Below are positions 1-6,522 of a stretch of 63,022 bases of DNA, one piece after another. Position numbers and translations under genes: made by a program. The notes beneath the pieces were generated by a model, which was given only the letters and a program-made list of their open reading frames with translations, had not been told where the DNA came from and ran no database searches. How positions within the stretch are numbered: position 1 is the first letter of the stretch; every line of letters starts with the position of its first letter. The stretch comes from a virus. The stretch covers positions 1 to 63,022 of IMG/VR virus record IMGVR_UViG_3300027857_000019; one strand, written 5' to 3'.

Positions 1-127
1 CTTCGTTTAAACGCCCAACCCCAACGATCTGGACGATGAAAGTGTTGCTCATCATTCAGATGCGCTCGAGCAGTTTGGAGCACCGAAATTAGGTCATCTA
101 GCCAGAAGCTAGAAAAGGTATTACCAA
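1..127. repeat. Terminal direct repeat, left copy (circular overlap)
   Basis: These 127 bases are identical to 62896-63022. An exact overlap of 127 bases at the two ends of a contig is the usual sign of a circular molecule assembled with a k-mer of that length. A coding gene reads continuously through the join, which supports circularity (circular or terminally redundant DNA) rather than a true long terminal repeat. Confidence 0.9.
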
Positions 128-245
128 TTTCGAACCAATGTTCGTCATCCTCGCCAAGTAATTGGATGCAAACACGGTTATCGTTATCGCTCCGGCTCTC
201 AAAGCGAACTCCAAATTGGTTACCCTTGAAATCAGTTCCCATCAT
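1..245 (-). CDS. Small hypothetical protein, 3' end across the circular join
   Basis: The gene starts at ATG 245 (a second ATG is at 242) and runs off the left edge. Across the circular join it ends at a TGA corresponding to 62889-62891, giving 83 aa. The protein is acidic with many aromatic residues (FEIGNTFSSFWLDDL), soluble and without a membrane segment. It follows the 247-339 gene by one base and is the last gene seen in the leftward operon. The family is not recognised. Confidence 0.7.
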   Translation of the reverse strand, partial: MMGTDFKGNQFGVRFESRSDNDNRVCIQLLGEDDEHWFEIGNTFSSFWLDDLISVLQTARAHLNDEQHFHRPDRWGWAFKR

Positions 246-246
246 A

Positions 247-339
247 TTACGGCACCATCCCCGCGCCTGGGTAGCGGCAGAGCAAGACCAGCACAGCGAG
301 GAATAGCGCGAGCGGGAGGAATGCACCGAAGGATTTCAC
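247..339 (-). CDS. Tiny single-pass membrane peptide, 30 aa
   Basis: A GTG start at 339 overlaps the TGA of the upstream gene (GTGA), with GAGGA just before it. The peptide is one hydrophobic stretch (FGAFLPLALFLAVLVLLC) followed by RYPGAGMVP. The Cys after VLL resembles a lipobox but lacks the small residue normally found at -1, so lipidation is doubtful. Its role is unknown; a small regulator of membrane processes or an accessory lysis peptide is possible. Confidence 0.5.
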   Translation of the reverse strand: MKSFGAFLPLALFLAVLVLLCRYPGAGMVP

Positions 340-665
340 AATTCCTCGTCGGGGAATTTCGCTTCCCATTGCGCCTGCGATCTCTTCAGTACTGAAAAAT
401 GCCACCACGCCGGAAGCCTCACAGTGACATCCCAATGGATCGACTCTTTCAGGTAGTGCCAGAACATCACCCACAACGCGGTGTAAATGCTTCCGAATAA
501 TCCTCTGAGGATAGTCGCTATGGGCGTAACGATCAAGAAGACATCCAGCACTGCGGGAACGCGATTGCAGGCGTAAAGTTCAATGATTTTGGTCAAGCGA
601 GTCGCGCCGTCCAATACCTGCTGGGAGTTTTTCACTCGCCGATTCGTGTAATCGAAAGTGCTCAT
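336..665 (-). CDS. Hypothetical protein with membrane segment, 109 aa
   Basis: The start at 665 (MSTFDYTNRRVKN) is chosen because its ATG overlaps the TGA of the preceding tiny gene. The protein has a charged N-terminus, a hydrophobic central stretch (about residues 42-70, VPAVLDVFLIVTPIATIL and the following aromatic segment) and a charged C-terminus ending FPDEEL. One or two membrane passes are likely. No family is recognised. Confidence 0.6.
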   Translation of the reverse strand: MSTFDYTNRRVKNSQQVLDGATRLTKIIELYACNRVPAVLDVFLIVTPIATILRGLFGSIYTALWVMFWHYLKESIHWDVTVRLPAWWHFSVLKRSQAQWEAKFPDEEL

Positions 666-739
666 TTCGAGCCCTCCAGCGCGGCGATGATGAGGCCGCA
701 TGCGTAGCCAAGGGCAATGGCTGTGAGCACGAGTATCAT
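662..739 (-). CDS. Tiny membrane peptide, 25 aa
   Basis: The ATG at 739 follows a perfect GGAGG with six bases of spacing and overlaps the stop of the zinc-finger gene upstream (ATGA). The peptide is almost entirely one membrane helix (MILVLTAIALGYACGLIIA) ending in EGSK. Its own stop overlaps the next ATG at 665. The ribosome site and both 4-base overlaps are the evidence that it is a real gene; function is unknown. Confidence 0.6.
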   Translation of the reverse strand: MILVLTAIALGYACGLIIAALEGSK

Positions 740-990
740 TGAGTGCCTCCACATTGCGTGCCGAGCAACAGCGCATGACCAGCGCGGCAGAAAACGCAAA
801 GATTCAGACCGCCTACGCGCTTCAGGCACGCTAGACACTTGCGCTCGTCGCAACCGTCGCACGAGCCCCAGCAGCGCCAGCATGTGGCCTCCTTGCAGCT
901 AGGGCATATGTCGGTGCGGTCGCACGGGCTAGAGCAGCACTCGCATTCAGCGCGTGCCGCAGGATAATCATACTCACTTCCGTATAGCAT
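736..990 (-). CDS. Cysteine-rich zinc-finger-like protein, 84 aa
   Basis: The start at ATG 990 has GGAGG six bases upstream; the ATG at 996 sits directly on the GGAGG and is unlikely. The protein carries at least five CxxC-type pairs (CECC, CPSC, CWRC, CDGC, CLAC, CVFC), a pattern typical of RING or zinc-ribbon proteins that bind several zinc ions. Its target is unknown; it may contact protein or nucleic acid. Confidence 0.65.
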   Translation of the reverse strand: MLYGSEYDYPAARAECECCSSPCDRTDICPSCKEATCWRCWGSCDGCDERKCLACLKRVGGLNLCVFCRAGHALLLGTQCGGTQ

Positions 991-1168
991 TTGCATCCTC
1001 CTGCCGCTCCGTGGTCATGTTTCGGCTGCGCACGGTGATGTTATGCGCCTGGACATCGTGCTCCGCGCAGTGAGTACCCAATGCCGCATCGAGCGACTCT
1101 TGCACGTTCACAATGTCTGCCGCATCGCCCTCGACCTCCAGCACGATCGTGATTATCGCGCGACTCAT
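974..1168 (-). CDS. Hypothetical protein, 64 aa
   Basis: The ATG at 1168 overlaps the upstream stop and is preceded by GGAGGT. The sequence (MSRAIITIVLEVEGDAADI...) looks like a small alpha/beta fold with a beta-strand, a helix and a second strand (HNITVRSR). It overlaps the next gene by 17 bases. The family is not recognised. Confidence 0.6.
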   Translation of the reverse strand: MSRAIITIVLEVEGDAADIVNVQESLDAALGTHCAEHDVQAHNITVRSRNMTTERQEDANAIRK

Positions 1169-1392
1169 GCCACCTCCGCTTGGACTGGTACAGAGCACCA
1201 ATCATCCGTGTGGAAGAAAGTTAGGCCAGCAACGCTCTCAATATGCCCGCGATGCGTTACCGCCTGCGATTTGCCCAAGACCCCGTCGTCAGTGCCGCGG
1301 CGTCCGCATTTCCCACATACGATAACGCGACGGTTATACGGCCCGATCTTGCGCCCCAACCGTGCCCCTGTGAAGTCGTAATCCTTTTGCAT
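1165..1392 (-). CDS. Small protein with a zinc knuckle, 75 aa
   Basis: The ATG at 1392 is preceded by AGGAGG, about ten bases upstream. The middle contains CGKCGRRG, which can bind zinc together with later His/Cys residues. Upstream lies a gene-free gap (1393-1516) with GC-rich inverted repeats but no clear terminator T-run. The stop overlaps the ATG at 1168. Function unknown. Confidence 0.6.
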   Translation of the reverse strand: MQKDYDFTGARLGRKIGPYNRRVIVCGKCGRRGTDDGVLGKSQAVTHRGHIESVAGLTFFHTDDWCSVPVQAEVA

Positions 1393-1516
1393 TTCACTCG
1401 GGCCTCCTAAACCCTTATCCGCCCCGCTCTACGAGTGGAGCCGGTAAGAGAGCCGAAGATTCGGGCGCCCGATGCTCTGAGCGCCCTATTCGGCCAGGAG
1501 TGACTGAAGGGCTCAG

Positions 1517-2227
1517 TCATACCGAAGTCAAGCCGGGTAGCCACAGGATGTACGCGCTATCCCGATACCCGGAGTAATTCAAATCCAGCGAGCGAATCTG
1601 CCAGCCCGAATGCCGATGCAAGCCGACCCAGTTCCCATGTCCCATGCTGTAGTTATCGCGATGCTCTACGCCAGCCTCGCTGCCCTCAATCACGTATTCA
1701 ACGCGCCCGTCATCGAGCAACATGCACTCAGAATTGCTAGATATCGCCTTTTCCGCATCCGCGCGTGAGTCGTACCATTCGCCGTGGAGTTTCCAAGTTG
1801 GCACATACGAACCCTCAGTGCGATAGTATCCGTTCTGCCTCGAATCAGGACCGCGCCACACTGCCTTGATGCGAAAGTCGCCGCAGTTCGGCCCTAAGTG
1901 AGCCGTAGGAGCGTACCGCGCCGCAGCACGCCTCAGTTGCCGGAAGTCCTCCCGCTTGCCAGTCCTCCAACCAATCGCCACACGCCGAGTAGTGCGCGAG
2001 CCGAAGTAATCGCTCTGGCTGTCGGATTGGTCCTCCTCTAGTTCGGCAATGATGAGAGCCTGCGCCTTCGCCGGCCGCAAGGTGTCCAGCGCGGTCCAGC
2101 ATTTGTGCGCACGCTCTAGTGCCAGTTCGCGCTTACGCTGTTCGGCCTGATGGTCGTAGCGCGAGGCAAGCCCAACTTGCACTTTGCGCGGAATCTCGTA
2201 AATGTTCGTCTCGATTGTGGGTGTCAT
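1517..2227 (-). CDS. Hypothetical protein, about 236 aa
   Basis: The start at ATG 2227 (MTPTIETNIYEIPRK) is preferred because GGAG lies nine bases upstream; ATGs at 2242 and 2248 are also possible and would overlap the upstream stop. The N-terminal third is charged and helical (about residues 20-70, coiled-coil-like), followed by a mixed region rich in Trp, Tyr and His. No catalytic motif is recognised. It is the largest gene of the leftward operon. Confidence 0.65.
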   Translation of the reverse strand: MTPTIETNIYEIPRKVQVGLASRYDHQAEQRKRELALERAHKCWTALDTLRPAKAQALIIAELEEDQSDSQSDYFGSRTTRRVAIGWRTGKREDFRQLRRAAARYAPTAHLGPNCGDFRIKAVWRGPDSRQNGYYRTEGSYVPTWKLHGEWYDSRADAEKAISSNSECMLLDDGRVEYVIEGSEAGVEHRDNYSMGHGNWVGLHRHSGWQIRSLDLNYSGYRDSAYILWLPGLTSV

Positions 2228-2241
2228 GTTCGTAATCTCCA

Positions 2242-2538
2242 TTACCATTTCTCACGCGAGTTCAGCTCCGCTCCGCGTGCCCATCGCCGCCAGGTTGCCA
2301 TTGAGCACTGAGTGAAGCGCCCATTGTTGAGATACGACACCGTTCCATTGCGCGTCACTGATTTGACGTGCCGAACGATCTGGCCGTAGTTGCTCGTGAA
2401 GGTCCACATATCGCCCCGCTGAGGATCATTCAGCCGCTTTGGGCGAATGTTCCCGCACGTCTCAGAGTGATACCCAGCCATTCCGCCGCAATCGCGACAC
2501 GGCGGGTTCGGCGTGTTCACTTTGACTTTGCCGATCAC
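2242..2538 (-). CDS. Small Cys-containing protein, 98 aa
   Basis: The GTG at 2538 overlaps the upstream TGA and has GGAGG exactly six bases before it, which makes this start much better than the upstream ATGs. The N-terminus has a short zinc-binding-like cluster (CRDCGG...HSETCG). The middle (RGDMWTFTSNYGQIVRHV) reads like a small beta-barrel that senses or binds a ligand. Function unknown. Confidence 0.6.
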   Translation of the reverse strand: MIGKVKVNTPNPPCRDCGGMAGYHSETCGNIRPKRLNDPQRGDMWTFTSNYGQIVRHVKSVTRNGTVSYLNNGRFTQCSMATWRRWARGAELNSREKW

Positions 2539-2945
2539 GCTACGCCTCCAGGATGCTTCGGGCATAGCATGGACGGATTCTCCAGGGCGCATGTGCAGAC
2601 CTCGCCAGGGATGCCAAGGTCCGAAGGTTGGTCCACTTCGCCCATGCAATTGTCAACCAGATCGCGCAGAGTACGCGCGGACTTCTCAACGGGGCAGCCG
2701 CTTTCAGGTGAGCAAAACGTCAATTCATGCGTGACGCCCTTGGTTAAGTCGCGATGAACCACTAATTCATCGAGGTTCGCGTCAAGCCAATCGAGACGGC
2801 GAGTGTCCTCTTGACGTTCCATGATCGCGTTGATAAGCGCCGTCTGGTCGGCATCGGTCAGCCTATCGTGCGCTGCCAAGTAATGAGGCGCGAAAACCGT
2901 CATGCGAATCTGTTGCAGCCGGGCTATAGCGAGGCGTAAAGTCAT
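2535..2945 (-). CDS. Hypothetical protein, 136 aa
   Basis: The ATG at 2945 overlaps the upstream stop (ATGA). The protein is mainly helical and acidic (ADQTALINAIMERQEDTRRLDW) and ends with a Cys/His cluster (CTCALENPSMLCPKH) that could bind a metal. Stretches like TRRLDWLDANLDELV are seen in many uncharacterised phage proteins, but no function is assigned. Confidence 0.6.
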   Translation of the reverse strand: MTLRLAIARLQQIRMTVFAPHYLAAHDRLTDADQTALINAIMERQEDTRRLDWLDANLDELVVHRDLTKGVTHELTFCSPESGCPVEKSARTLRDLVDNCMGEVDQPSDLGIPGEVCTCALENPSMLCPKHPGGVA

Positions 2946-3109
2946 TCGCTTTGTCCCCTACCTTCCAACCGATCCACATAGCAGCCGGGATGCGCCGATT
3001 CCCAACGCTGGATAACCTCGAACTGTCGCAAGTGATCGGGATATTCAACGAGGTCATTACCGCGTGCCGTCGCTGAGGACCAATCGACCATCCATCTCTG
3101 CGCGTTCAT
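2942..3109 (-). CDS. Small hypothetical protein, 55 aa
   Basis: The start at ATG 3109 (MNAQRWMVDWSSA) overlaps the preceding stop and follows GGAGGAG. The protein is polar and aromatic-rich with no recognised domain. Both ends are joined to neighbouring genes by ATGA overlaps, which implies translational coupling. Confidence 0.55.
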   Translation of the reverse strand: MNAQRWMVDWSSATARGNDLVEYPDHLRQFEVIQRWESAHPGCYVDRLEGRGQSE

Positions 3110-3372
3110 CGCTGCTCCTCCCGCGTGCTCTGCGCCTCGCCGACGGCCTTCAGACACGCATCTAGCAGCCGTCCGTAAAATGCCGCTACAATCGCTTCGC
3201 GCATCGGTTTTCCGCGCCTTAGCGCCTCATCGACCGATTCCACGGCTTGTAGATACTGCCCTAGCGCGTATCGGTTATATCCGCGCCGACGTGATGCGGC
3301 CATGTCGTAAGCTGTGACCGCGTGCGCCAGGCGAAAGTGGATTACGTCTGAACTGAGAAGTGTGGGCGTCAT
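3106..3372 (-). CDS. Hypothetical helical protein, 88 aa
   Basis: The ATG at 3372 overlaps the stop of the previous gene. The sequence is predicted helical throughout, with amphipathic stretches (LGQYLQAVESVDEALRRG and AIVAAFYGRLLDACLKAV), compatible with a small helical bundle. No family is recognised. Confidence 0.6.
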   Translation of the reverse strand: MTPTLLSSDVIHFRLAHAVTAYDMAASRRRGYNRYALGQYLQAVESVDEALRRGKPMREAIVAAFYGRLLDACLKAVGEAQSTREEQR

Positions 3373-3680
3373 AAACGTATGTCCTCTTTGGGGTCTCCGG
3401 CTTCAGGGTCCCAGTTGCGGCGTCCCTCGTTTAGGTGGGCGTATTGCTCTGGAGACATGCGCCTTGCGATCGGCAGGTTCAGTGAAGGCGCTTTGAACGG
3501 ACCAGCGGTAAGTTCCAATTTGCGTTCGGCGAGCAATCGCGGCACGCCGAAATATCCATGCTGGTTCTGAATTGCGAGCCTAGCGCGCCGATAACACATA
3601 AGGCGCGATTCACCGCGAAAGCAGACATTTTGCCTGTAAAACTTGTACCAGTCCGGGAGAGAACGTAAGCGTGGTGTCAT
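3369..3680 (-). CDS. Basic hypothetical protein, 103 aa
   Basis: The start at 3680 (MTPRLRSLPDWYKFYRQN) follows GGAGG by about nine bases and lies just past the upstream stop (TAACATG). The protein is strongly basic and aromatic in its first half (CYRRARLAIQNQHGYFGVPR), suggesting contact with nucleic acid. No domain is recognised. Confidence 0.6.
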   Translation of the reverse strand: MTPRLRSLPDWYKFYRQNVCFRGESRLMCYRRARLAIQNQHGYFGVPRLLAERKLELTAGPFKAPSLNLPIARRMSPEQYAHLNEGRRNWDPEAGDPKEDIRL

Positions 3681-3681
3681 G

Positions 3682-3918
3682 TTAGCGCGCCTCCATCTGC
3701 GGGCCGGTTGCAGCGATTTCGGCAGCCGCACAATAGTTCCAGACCAATTCTTGCTCAAACTTCGCATCGTTGAGCGGCAGGCGATTGACATAGCCGATAG
3801 CAGCACTCCAAATCGTCTTATCTGCGCTCACCCAACCCTTTGTTGCCGCGTAGCGGCCTGTGTCGGCGCCTTTGTCGCGAGCGGCCCTAATGTATTCTGC
3901 GCGTTCCTGTTTGCTCAT
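3682..3918 (-). CDS. Small hypothetical protein, 78 aa
   Basis: The ATG at 3918 overlaps the upstream stop. The first half is charged (MSKQERAEYIRAARDKG), the second is helical and more hydrophobic (KTIWSAAIGYVNRLPL, VWNYCAAAEIAATG). Function unknown. Confidence 0.6.
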   Translation of the reverse strand: MSKQERAEYIRAARDKGADTGRYAATKGWVSADKTIWSAAIGYVNRLPLNDAKFEQELVWNYCAAAEIAATGPQMEAR

Positions 3919-4148
3919 GCCGTCACCCCCTTCATTGGGCCGATCCACCGAATCAGGTGACTCGGCAATACTTCGATCAATCCCGCACCTTTGAGAATGC
4001 CGAGAATCTTTTCGTAACCCTGAAACGTCACGCGGCCCATGAGTACGGCGTAAATCGTGCCGCTTGGGCATTCGCCGGCCTCGCGTATCGTTTCAGCTAC
4101 AGCCATAATAACGGCCGCGCCTGCTTTCAATTGCTCTTGTGTGGGCAT
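3915..4148 (-). CDS. Small protein, possibly winged-helix, 77 aa
   Basis: The ATG at 4148 overlaps the upstream TAA (TAATG). The order of elements (helix AAVIMAVAETIREAG, short helix, then GYEKILGILKGAGLIEVLPSH) resembles a compact winged-helix in which a recognition helix is followed by a beta hairpin. This is inference from pattern only. A transcription-linked role for this phage would be plausible. Confidence 0.55.
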   Translation of the reverse strand: MPTQEQLKAGAAVIMAVAETIREAGECPSGTIYAVLMGRVTFQGYEKILGILKGAGLIEVLPSHLIRWIGPMKGVTA

Positions 4149-4465
4149 TAGCGCACCTCCATTCTGGCGAGGTTCACGTCTTTAATCCAACACGCCCGTC
4201 CCAACTTGTCTGAGTGGTCAAAACTAACGCGGCAAATCGTTGTACCCAAATACCTCAAGATCCCACGTTTGCCATTTACCGTAACGCTGGCCCCTATTCG
4301 CAATTCCGTGCCGTGCTTTGATATGCATGCCATTCTGAAAGCGGCTCCTATCCGCTGTGTCGATGCTCTGACCCGACGCCTCTCGGCGTTTCGCCCGAAT
4401 CGCACGGGCTCATCAGGGGCCTTAGGCTGCAACTGCTTTATCTCGCACGGTGTAGAAAGCCGCAT
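4148..4465 (-). CDS. Hypothetical protein with small beta-barrel-like C-terminus, 105 aa
   Basis: Start choice is uncertain: ATGs exist at 4492, 4465 and 4333 and none has a strong ribosome site. The first half is basic (FGRNAERRRVRASTQR). The second half (LRIGASVTVNGKRGILRYLG) looks like a KOW/SH3-type small beta-barrel. It overlaps the 3' end of the upstream gene by 44 bases with this start. Function unknown. Confidence 0.5.
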   Translation of the reverse strand: MRLSTPCEIKQLQPKAPDEPVRFGRNAERRRVRASTQRIGAAFRMACISKHGTELRIGASVTVNGKRGILRYLGTTICRVSFDHSDKLGRACWIKDVNLARMEVR

Positions 4466-4739
4466 AAGTGCCTGTTTCGTGACAATTGGCATTGTAGAAA
4501 CAGAACTCTGTGACGGTCGCGTCGAATAGGCTTTCTACCGTCGGATAGGTGGGCGTTAGATTTCGCTCTTGCTTAATGTGCTCCGGATCGATCATCATTC
4601 CCAGTGAGAACGGGAATCCAGGACGCATCTTGTGAGCGATAATGTAGAACGGCTCGCCTTGAGCCCACAGTTTGCGAGCCCCTGCCTTACTGATCCGTGT
4701 GAATGTCGATGCCGAATCGCTAATCTTTAACCTTGTCAT
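4422..4739 (-). CDS. Conserved phage hypothetical protein, 105 aa
   Basis: The ATG at 4739 follows AGGAG and lies just downstream of a sigma70-like promoter. The layout FTRISKAGARKLWAQGEP...KMRPG...FDATVTEFCFYNANC...GTYAAFY matches a small protein family common in phages and plasmids, in which a Lys/Arg-rich helix is followed by an aromatic beta region. The biochemical role of that family is not known to me. Confidence 0.7.
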   Translation of the reverse strand: MTRLKISDSASTFTRISKAGARKLWAQGEPFYIIAHKMRPGFPFSLGMMIDPEHIKQERNLTPTYPTVESLFDATVTEFCFYNANCHETGTYAAFYTVRDKAVAA

Positions 4740-4767
4740 CCCTTATCAGCTCCTATCTGACAAGATC

Positions 4768-4796
4768 AGAATAGCAGCACCTAGCTGCGATTGCAA
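4768..4796 (-). promoter_or_regulatory. Sigma70-like promoter for the leftward operon
   Basis: On the minus strand the hexamers TTGCAA (4796-4791) and TATTCT (4773-4768) are separated by 17 bases. The predicted start falls near 4761, about 20 bases before the ATG at 4739. It would give a second transcription start inside the operon, downstream of the helix-turn-helix gene. Confidence 0.5.
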
Positions 4797-4799
4797 GAG

Positions 4800-5000
4800 C
4801 TAAATTGTAAAACTTTCTTTACGATTGCGCGAGGTGTGGCAAGCTACACACCTGCACTTAGAATCATACGCATGCGGAGCTTTGAAGCGAACTCCGCCAG
4901 AGTGAGTCTTACGCCTCAGGCTGTTCCGCCGCGCTCGCTCGCTCATTATGATCGCGTCTGGAATGCTAGCAGGATCGGTGTCAGGATGATACGGCCGCAT
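4800..5000 (-). CDS. Small basic protein with CRCVAC motif, 66 aa
   Basis: The ATG at 5000 is used; a TTG at 5021, directly after the upstream stop, is an alternative. The protein is basic and ends with HAYDSKCRCVACHTSRNR, a short Cys pair with a flanking His that resembles small zinc-knuckle phage proteins. It follows the helix-turn-helix gene and so is probably expressed early. Function unknown. Confidence 0.5.
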   Translation of the reverse strand: MRPYHPDTDPASIPDAIIMSERARRNSLRRKTHSGGVRFKAPHAYDSKCRCVACHTSRNRKESFTI

Positions 5001-5021
5001 CGCGTACCATTCTATACGCAA

Positions 5022-5255
5022 CTAGCTGGCTGTGTCAACAGGCTTCACAAGATACGGCCGCCCCGGCTTCCGCTTCTCCTTCGGCTTTGCTGGCCGACCA
5101 GGCGGTCGCCGATCCCGCACCGCGTCCAAATCCTCAGGCTCTATGTGGTAGCAGAATGCCCGAGTAATGGTCGCCTGTAATTTGTCTGCCCGAATCATCG
5201 CCACAATTGAACTCGCACTCAACCCGAGCTCCTCAGCCGCCTCTTTCACTGTCAT
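5022..5255 (-). CDS. Helix-turn-helix DNA-binding protein with AT-hooks, 77 aa
   Basis: Residues 1-45 (MTVKEAAEELGLSASSIVAMIRADKLQA) form an excisionase/MerR-like helix-turn-helix of the type found in Xis proteins. Residues 51-70 contain two AT-hook-like segments (PPGRPAKP and KPGRPY). It is the first gene of the leftward operon and faces the repeat-rich non-coding region, so it is the natural candidate for a repressor or activator acting there. A TGTAAAC-type site lies 37 bases upstream of its ATG, which would permit autoregulation. The DNA target itself is inference. Confidence 0.75.
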   Translation of the reverse strand: MTVKEAAEELGLSASSIVAMIRADKLQATITRAFCYHIEPEDLDAVRDRRPPGRPAKPKEKRKPGRPYLVKPVDTAS

Positions 5256-5291
5256 TTAACGAATTGTACTCTTTGCCACTGTTTCATGCAC

Positions 5292-5308
5292 TGTCCACAA
5301 GGTTTACA
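5292..5308 (-). promoter_or_regulatory. TGTAAAC-type 17-bp site, copy E
   Basis: On the minus strand the site reads TGTAAAC-CTT-GTGGACA, an imperfect copy of the palindrome TGTAAAC-N3-GTTTACA. It lies upstream of the helix-turn-helix gene. The same pattern is found at 5911, 10117, 13841, 22220 and 37819, always before a gene block. Confidence 0.55.
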
Positions 5309-5477
5309 GTCATAATTGTGCGGCAGCGTCTAATTTAATGCGTCGGGCCCATCGCGACGACCATACTACCGCCATCCTGCAAGCTGCGTCATAGGCCCAA
5401 CGCGGCTGCCAGACACCCTGCATAAGCCAAATTAATACTTACTTGCTAGGGTATAAATCAAACCGTGTGTATATTCC

Positions 5478-5498
5478 GACACGTGTCAATGTTGACAC
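5478..5498. repeat. Overlapping inverted repeats
   Basis: The palindrome GACACGTGTC (5478-5487) overlaps a second inverted repeat GTGTCAA-TG-TTGACAC (5483-5498), so the GACAC/GTGTC half-site is present three times in 21 bases. This looks like a cooperative operator for a dimeric regulator. Confidence 0.6.
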
Positions 5499-5503
5499 AC
5501 TCT

Positions 5504-5646
5504 GTAGCACGATAGGCACGGATCGTATTCAACTTCCGATAGTGTTGTATTATGTAAACTCGCAAGTGTATGATAACGCTCATAACGGCATGTAATCGTG
5601 CTACGCCTGCGAGCTAAGTGCTTTGTTTGCGACATTCGTGCTACGC
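5504..5646. repeat. Iteron-like repeats containing TCGTGCTACGC
   Basis: TCGTGCTACGC occurs at 5596-5606 and 5636-5646, exactly 40 bases apart, and its core ATCGTGCTAC occurs in inverted orientation at 5504-5513. Spaced repeats of this kind can bind a replication initiator or a regulator. Confidence 0.5.
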
Positions 5647-5649
5647 TTT

Positions 5650-5687
5650 GCGCCAGGTCGAAGGTTCGATGATTGGCGAGCTGGCGC
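5650..5687. other. GC-rich stem-loop with nested hairpin
   Basis: GCGCCAG (5650-5656) pairs with CTGGCGC (5681-5687), enclosing a smaller inverted repeat TCGAA-GG-TTCGA (5658-5669). No T-run follows on either strand, so it is not a standard terminator; a cruciform or RNA structure in the control region is more likely. Confidence 0.5.
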
Positions 5688-5762
5688 GATTGTCCAGGGG
5701 GGTACCGGGGGTGCTGAGGCGGCGGTTTGACTGCGCTCAGCTATATCAAAAAAAAGGAAAAA

Positions 5763-5867
5763 ATGGAGGGTGGTAGGGGGTCTGCGACTGAAACGGCCCC
5801 TACTCGTGGGTATTTCAACCGCGATGTCACTGATATTATCTCACGGGAAAAGTCTTTACAATTCTAA
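5763..5867 (+). CDS. Small hypothetical protein, 34 aa
   Basis: The ATG at 5763 is preceded by AAGGA within an A-rich leader, a good ribosome site. The peptide begins MEGGRGSATETAP and ends DIISREKSLQF. No domain is recognised. The only evidence is the ribosome site and position as first rightward gene, so it could be a chance reading frame. Confidence 0.35.
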   Translation: MEGGRGSATETAPTRGYFNRDVTDIISREKSLQF

Positions 5868-5910
5868 ACCATTGAGTTCACAATGATAACTAGGCTTGAC
5901 AAATGAAACC

Positions 5911-5927
5911 TGTAAAAGTGAGTTACA
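5911..5927 (+). promoter_or_regulatory. TGTAAAC-type 17-bp site, copy G (degenerate)
   Basis: TGTAAAA-GTG-AGTTACA lies five bases before the ATG at 5932 and overlaps the region expected to hold its ribosome site. TTGACA starts at 5896. It is the least conserved member of the motif set. Confidence 0.35.
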
Positions 5928-5931
5928 CGAA

Positions 5932-6141
5932 ATGAAAGGGAAAAGGCCAAAAGGGAAGAAGGTGGAGGCGGTCGTGGAGATACACGAAATATGGGTGAGG
6001 AAGGATGGGAAAATAATTCAGTGGCAAGCGATCGGGAAGGAAGTTCCGAAGGTGGTAGGGGAGTGGCCGGAGGCGGAAGCGCCTGTATTCTTCGCGCCCA
6101 CGGTGGAACGGTTTGAGCGGGAGCGATTAAGGTTTACGTAA
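5932..6141 (+). CDS. Small basic protein, 69 aa
   Basis: The ATG at 5932 is preferred; a TTG at 5896 would add 12 residues but coincides with a possible -35 element. The protein opens with a very basic segment (MKGKRPKGKKVE) and continues with beta-type sequence (VVEIHEIWVRKDGKIIQW). A small nucleic-acid-binding protein is possible. No family is recognised. Confidence 0.55.
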   Translation: MKGKRPKGKKVEAVVEIHEIWVRKDGKIIQWQAIGKEVPKVVGEWPEAEAPVFFAPTVERFERERLRFT

Positions 6142-6201
6142 AGCTGGCACAATCCTAGGTTGCAAAGGGGCGGGGGATGGGAGTAAGATTGCGGCAAAGA
6201 A

Positions 6202-6522
6202 ATGCTATGGAACTGGCTGCTGCTGCCGTGGCGGGTATTGCAGGTCATCGCGCAGGTGCATATGGACTGTCGGCGGGCACAGCGGAGGGTACAGATTCGG
6301 CGTATGGTTGCGGGAGGCAGCGGGGTGGACGATAAGGTTTGGGCGGGTCCGATGGTCGCACCGGCAGGCTTGGCGGAACTGATGCATCCGGCGGAATGCC
6401 CGTGTACTGATTGCGTGATTCAGCGCCGGATAGAGCGACAGAGTCGGCAGGAACCTTACGAACAATTGGTGACGCTCGAGGACGAGGTCGCGCTGGCGGA
6501 GATTTTTGCCAAAGGATTATGA
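6202..6522 (+). CDS. Hypothetical protein with N-terminal hydrophobic segment, 106 aa
   Basis: The ATG at 6202 opens with a hydrophobic stretch (MLWNWLLLPWRVLQVIA), then a basic segment, a Cys pair (CPCTDC) and an acidic helical end. The ribosome site is weak (AAAG). The stop overlaps the next ATG at 6519. Function unknown. Confidence 0.55.
   Translation: MLWNWLLLPWRVLQVIAQVHMDCRRAQRRVQIRRMVAGGSGVDDKVWAGPMVAPAGLAELMHPAECPCTDCVIQRRIERQSRQEPYEQLVTLEDEVALAEIFAKGL

Larger units (their letters stand above)
5309..5762. other. Repeat-rich non-coding region, candidate origin or control region
   Basis: No gene is supported in this stretch. It holds overlapping inverted repeats at 5478-5498, three copies of a GTGCTAC-containing repeat at 5504, 5596 and 5636, a strong stem-loop at 5650-5687 and an A-rich tract near 5747-5763. 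It separates the leftward and rightward early genes. Such a mix of iteron-like repeats, hairpins and divergent genes is typical of replication origins or lysis/early switches; which of these applies cannot be decided from sequence alone. Confidence 0.5.

Noticed and set aside
4800-4830. TGTAAAA...TTTACG at 4806-4823 as another copy of the 17-bp palindrome
   Set aside because: The half-sites are out of register by one base and lie within the 3' end of a gene.
5741-5815. Hairpin GTAGGGG/CCCCTAC followed on the minus strand by a T-run, as a terminator
   Set aside because: No minus-strand gene lies upstream of it, and the T-run is 10 or more bases away from the stem; a small rightward gene fits the same bases.
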